Positions 16,604 to 17,806 of a stretch of 17,806 nucleotides of DNA are shown one piece after another. The DNA is from Planctomycetota bacterium (GTDB taxonomy: Bacteria > Planctomycetota > Planctomycetia > Pirellulales > Thermoguttaceae), in NCBI GenBank assembly GCA_018897395.1, contig JAHIKV010000191.1, positions 1-17,806 of the forward strand, given 5' to 3'. A program made the translations under genes and the position numbers. Numbering within the stretch: the stretch's first letter is position 1; each line of letters starts with the position of its first letter. The notes below the pieces were generated by a model. It had not been told where the DNA came from, did not search any database, and saw only the letters and a list, made by a program, of their open reading frames with translations.

Positions 16604-17806
16604 CTATGGACCATTCATTGTCTCATCTCCTTTCTGCGCGGTTGACTTCGATCCTTGATCGCCTGAATTCTCTGCCTCAATGGAAGCCAGTCTCAGCACC
16701 GGGTCGCCAAAGACGAACCAGTCCGCCTCAATCCCGTCGCCGCCATCGGTGACCGCCAGCGTAAGGAACCGGTCGCTCGGGCTTAGCTCCACGTTCACCT
16801 TGACCGCGCCGTCTCGACGGCGGAAGCCGATCCGTTTGAATTTCAGCCGGCCGTCGACGAACACCCACAGGTCGGTCTTGCCGTTTACCCACGGAGCTAT
16901 GCGATCCCCGTAGCTCATGCCGGCCACGGCGTGAAAGCTGCTCGGCGCGGTGTCCTGGTGGGCCTGGCGCATCGCTTCCAGATTGAAGGTGATGCCCACG
17001 TTTGAAGGCAGACCCAACAGTCCGCGACGATCCGGCATGAATTGTTCGCCGCGTCCCATTTCGTAGACCCAATATGGCGACACTTTTGCCTCGCGTTCAT
17101 CGGCCGGTCTGACCGTCGCTGCCCGCGCCCAGATGCTGCCACCCACTCTGCCATCATCGGTGCCGGGGAATCCGTCGAAGACGTGGCCGGCGGAATCGAG
17201 TTGCACCGGGCCCGCCTTGCTGCCCGGGACAAACACGCCGTCGATCAGTTTGTGCCAGGCGACCGGCCGATATTGGCCGTCGCCGTCACTCTGGAGCCTC
17301 CAGAACACCGGTTCTTCCATGCCGGTCATCGGGTCGATGCCGCGCTCGCGGCCCCAGCCCATGCCATTGCCGCCGGCGACGACGTCCAGCAGGTCGAGCA
17401 CCCTCAGCGGCTCGACCATCCGCCGCACAAAGGCCGAACTCTCGGGCTTCACAAGGTCCGGACGCACGACGATGACCGGATTGCCTCCGCCGGTCGGTTT
17501 CTCGACCCGCGCCGACTCGTTCTCGCCAAGGGTGACTTCTCGGCCCCGTCCCTTGCCATCATCGCCTAGCGCTACCAGAACGACCGAACCGCGGAAGACG
17601 TGCGAGGTGGTGTCTCCCTCCTCACTTACTTCGACGCCGAACTCGGTGCCCAGGTCGGTGACGACGGCGGTGGGAGTACGGATGGAAAACAAGGGATTAG
17701 GGATTAGGGATTGGGGATTAGAATTAGTGGCTAGTGGTTGGTGGCTAGTGGTTAGTGAAGTAGACATTGAACCTTGAACCTTGGACCTTGAACCTTTTCC
17801 GTCCCC
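16604..17806 (-). CDS. FecR-domain surface/regulatory protein, planctomycete type (5' end outside window)
   Basis: The frame is open to the last base of the window, so the gene is 5' partial; the first ATG in view (17767) lies inside a low-complexity repeat and is probably not the start. Reading from the edge, about 40 residues of repeat-encoded sequence are followed by the FecR core: IRTPTAVVTDLGTEFGVEV, HVFRGSVVLV, VTLGENESARV. Then comes a segment typical of planctomycete FecR proteins (KLIDGVFVPGS, GPVQLDSAGHVFDGFPG), and last a beta-rich region with DLWVFVDG and LTLAVTDGGDGIEADWFVFGDP, resembling an NPCBM-type carbohydrate-binding module. In this phylum such genes usually follow an ECF sigma factor and encode membrane anti-sigma-like proteins; the sigma gene would be upstream, out of view. 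The role as anti-sigma factor is inference. Confidence 0.85.
   Translation of the reverse strand, partial: GDGKGSRSKVQGSMSTSLTTSHQPLATNSNPQSLIPNPLFSIRTPTAVVTDLGTEFGVEVSEEGDTTSHVFRGSVVLVALGDDGKGRGREVTLGENESARVEKPTGGGNPVIVVRPDLVKPESSAFVRRMVEPLRVLDLLDVVAGGNGMGWGRERGIDPMTGMEEPVFWRLQSDGDGQYRPVAWHKLIDGVFVPGSKAGPVQLDSAGHVFDGFPGTDDGRVGGSIWARAATVRPADEREAKVSPYWVYEMGRGEQFMPDRRGLLGLPSNVGITFNLEAMRQAHQDTAPSSFHAVAGMSYGDRIAPWVNGKTDLWVFVDGRLKFKRIGFRRRDGAVKVNVELSPSDRFLTLAVTDGGDGIEADWFVFGDPVLRLASIEAENSGDQGSKSTAQKGDETMNGP
17692..17798. repeat. three low-complexity tandem repeats inside the FecR-domain reading frame
   Basis: Three unrelated short-unit repeats stand in a row: GGGATTA units at 17692-17721, TAGTGGTTGGTGGC-like units at 17726-17758, and CTTGAAC units at 17767-17796. 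On the minus strand they stay in the FecR frame without a stop codon, encoding a Ser/Thr/Asn/Pro-rich stretch that includes SNPQSLIPNPL. The frame continues through the window edge. Confidence 0.8.

Overview
This window reads as a GC-rich planctomycete chromosome segment, most like the Pirellulales. The evidence is the combination of a DUF1559 prepilin-like protein with an H-X9-DG motif, a FecR-domain protein of the planctomycete type, a PEP-CTERM protein, a large membrane pyrophosphatase, an IS66-type transposase remnant of planctomycete style, and intergenic spaces packed with palindromic repeats. No rRNA, tRNA or CRISPR array is visible.

Layout. Bases 1-350 hold the 3' tail of a group II intron (domain V at 18-50) and two palindromic repeats. 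A secreted zinc metalloprotease (minus, 419-3070) is divergent from a complete DsbD-type disulfide reductase (plus, 3300-5123). A cluster of repeats leads to an overlapping HEPN/nucleotidyltransferase pair (5329-6008). A decayed IS66 transposase start (6295-6435) abuts a palindrome that lies directly behind purM (minus, 6499-7563). A monohaem c-type cytochrome-like exported protein follows (plus, 7851-8780). Next come a three-layer nested palindrome (8849-9076), a possible small ORF, and the membrane pyrophosphatase hppA (minus, 9407-12076), which has a clear terminator and a plausible promoter. The right third is all on the minus strand: FecR-domain protein (open at the window edge), PEP-CTERM/discoidin-like protein, GH127-like glycosidase and DUF1559 protein. 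The last two are 41 bases apart and probably co-transcribed.

How the genes relate. Most are independent housekeeping or envelope genes. DsbD and the cytochrome act in periplasmic redox, PurM in purine synthesis, HppA in pyrophosphate-driven ion pumping, and the right third is a surface/secreted set probably linked to polysaccharide use. The HEPN/MNT pair is a candidate toxin-antitoxin module.

The least ordinary content is between the genes. At least eight unrelated hairpin families occur, many as inverted pairs of arms that are each self-complementary. Most carry an NTAG (often GTAG) tetranucleotide at the foot, as REP/BIME elements mobilised by RAYT (TnpA-REP) transposases do. One repeat insertion seems to have been absorbed in frame into the FecR-domain gene.
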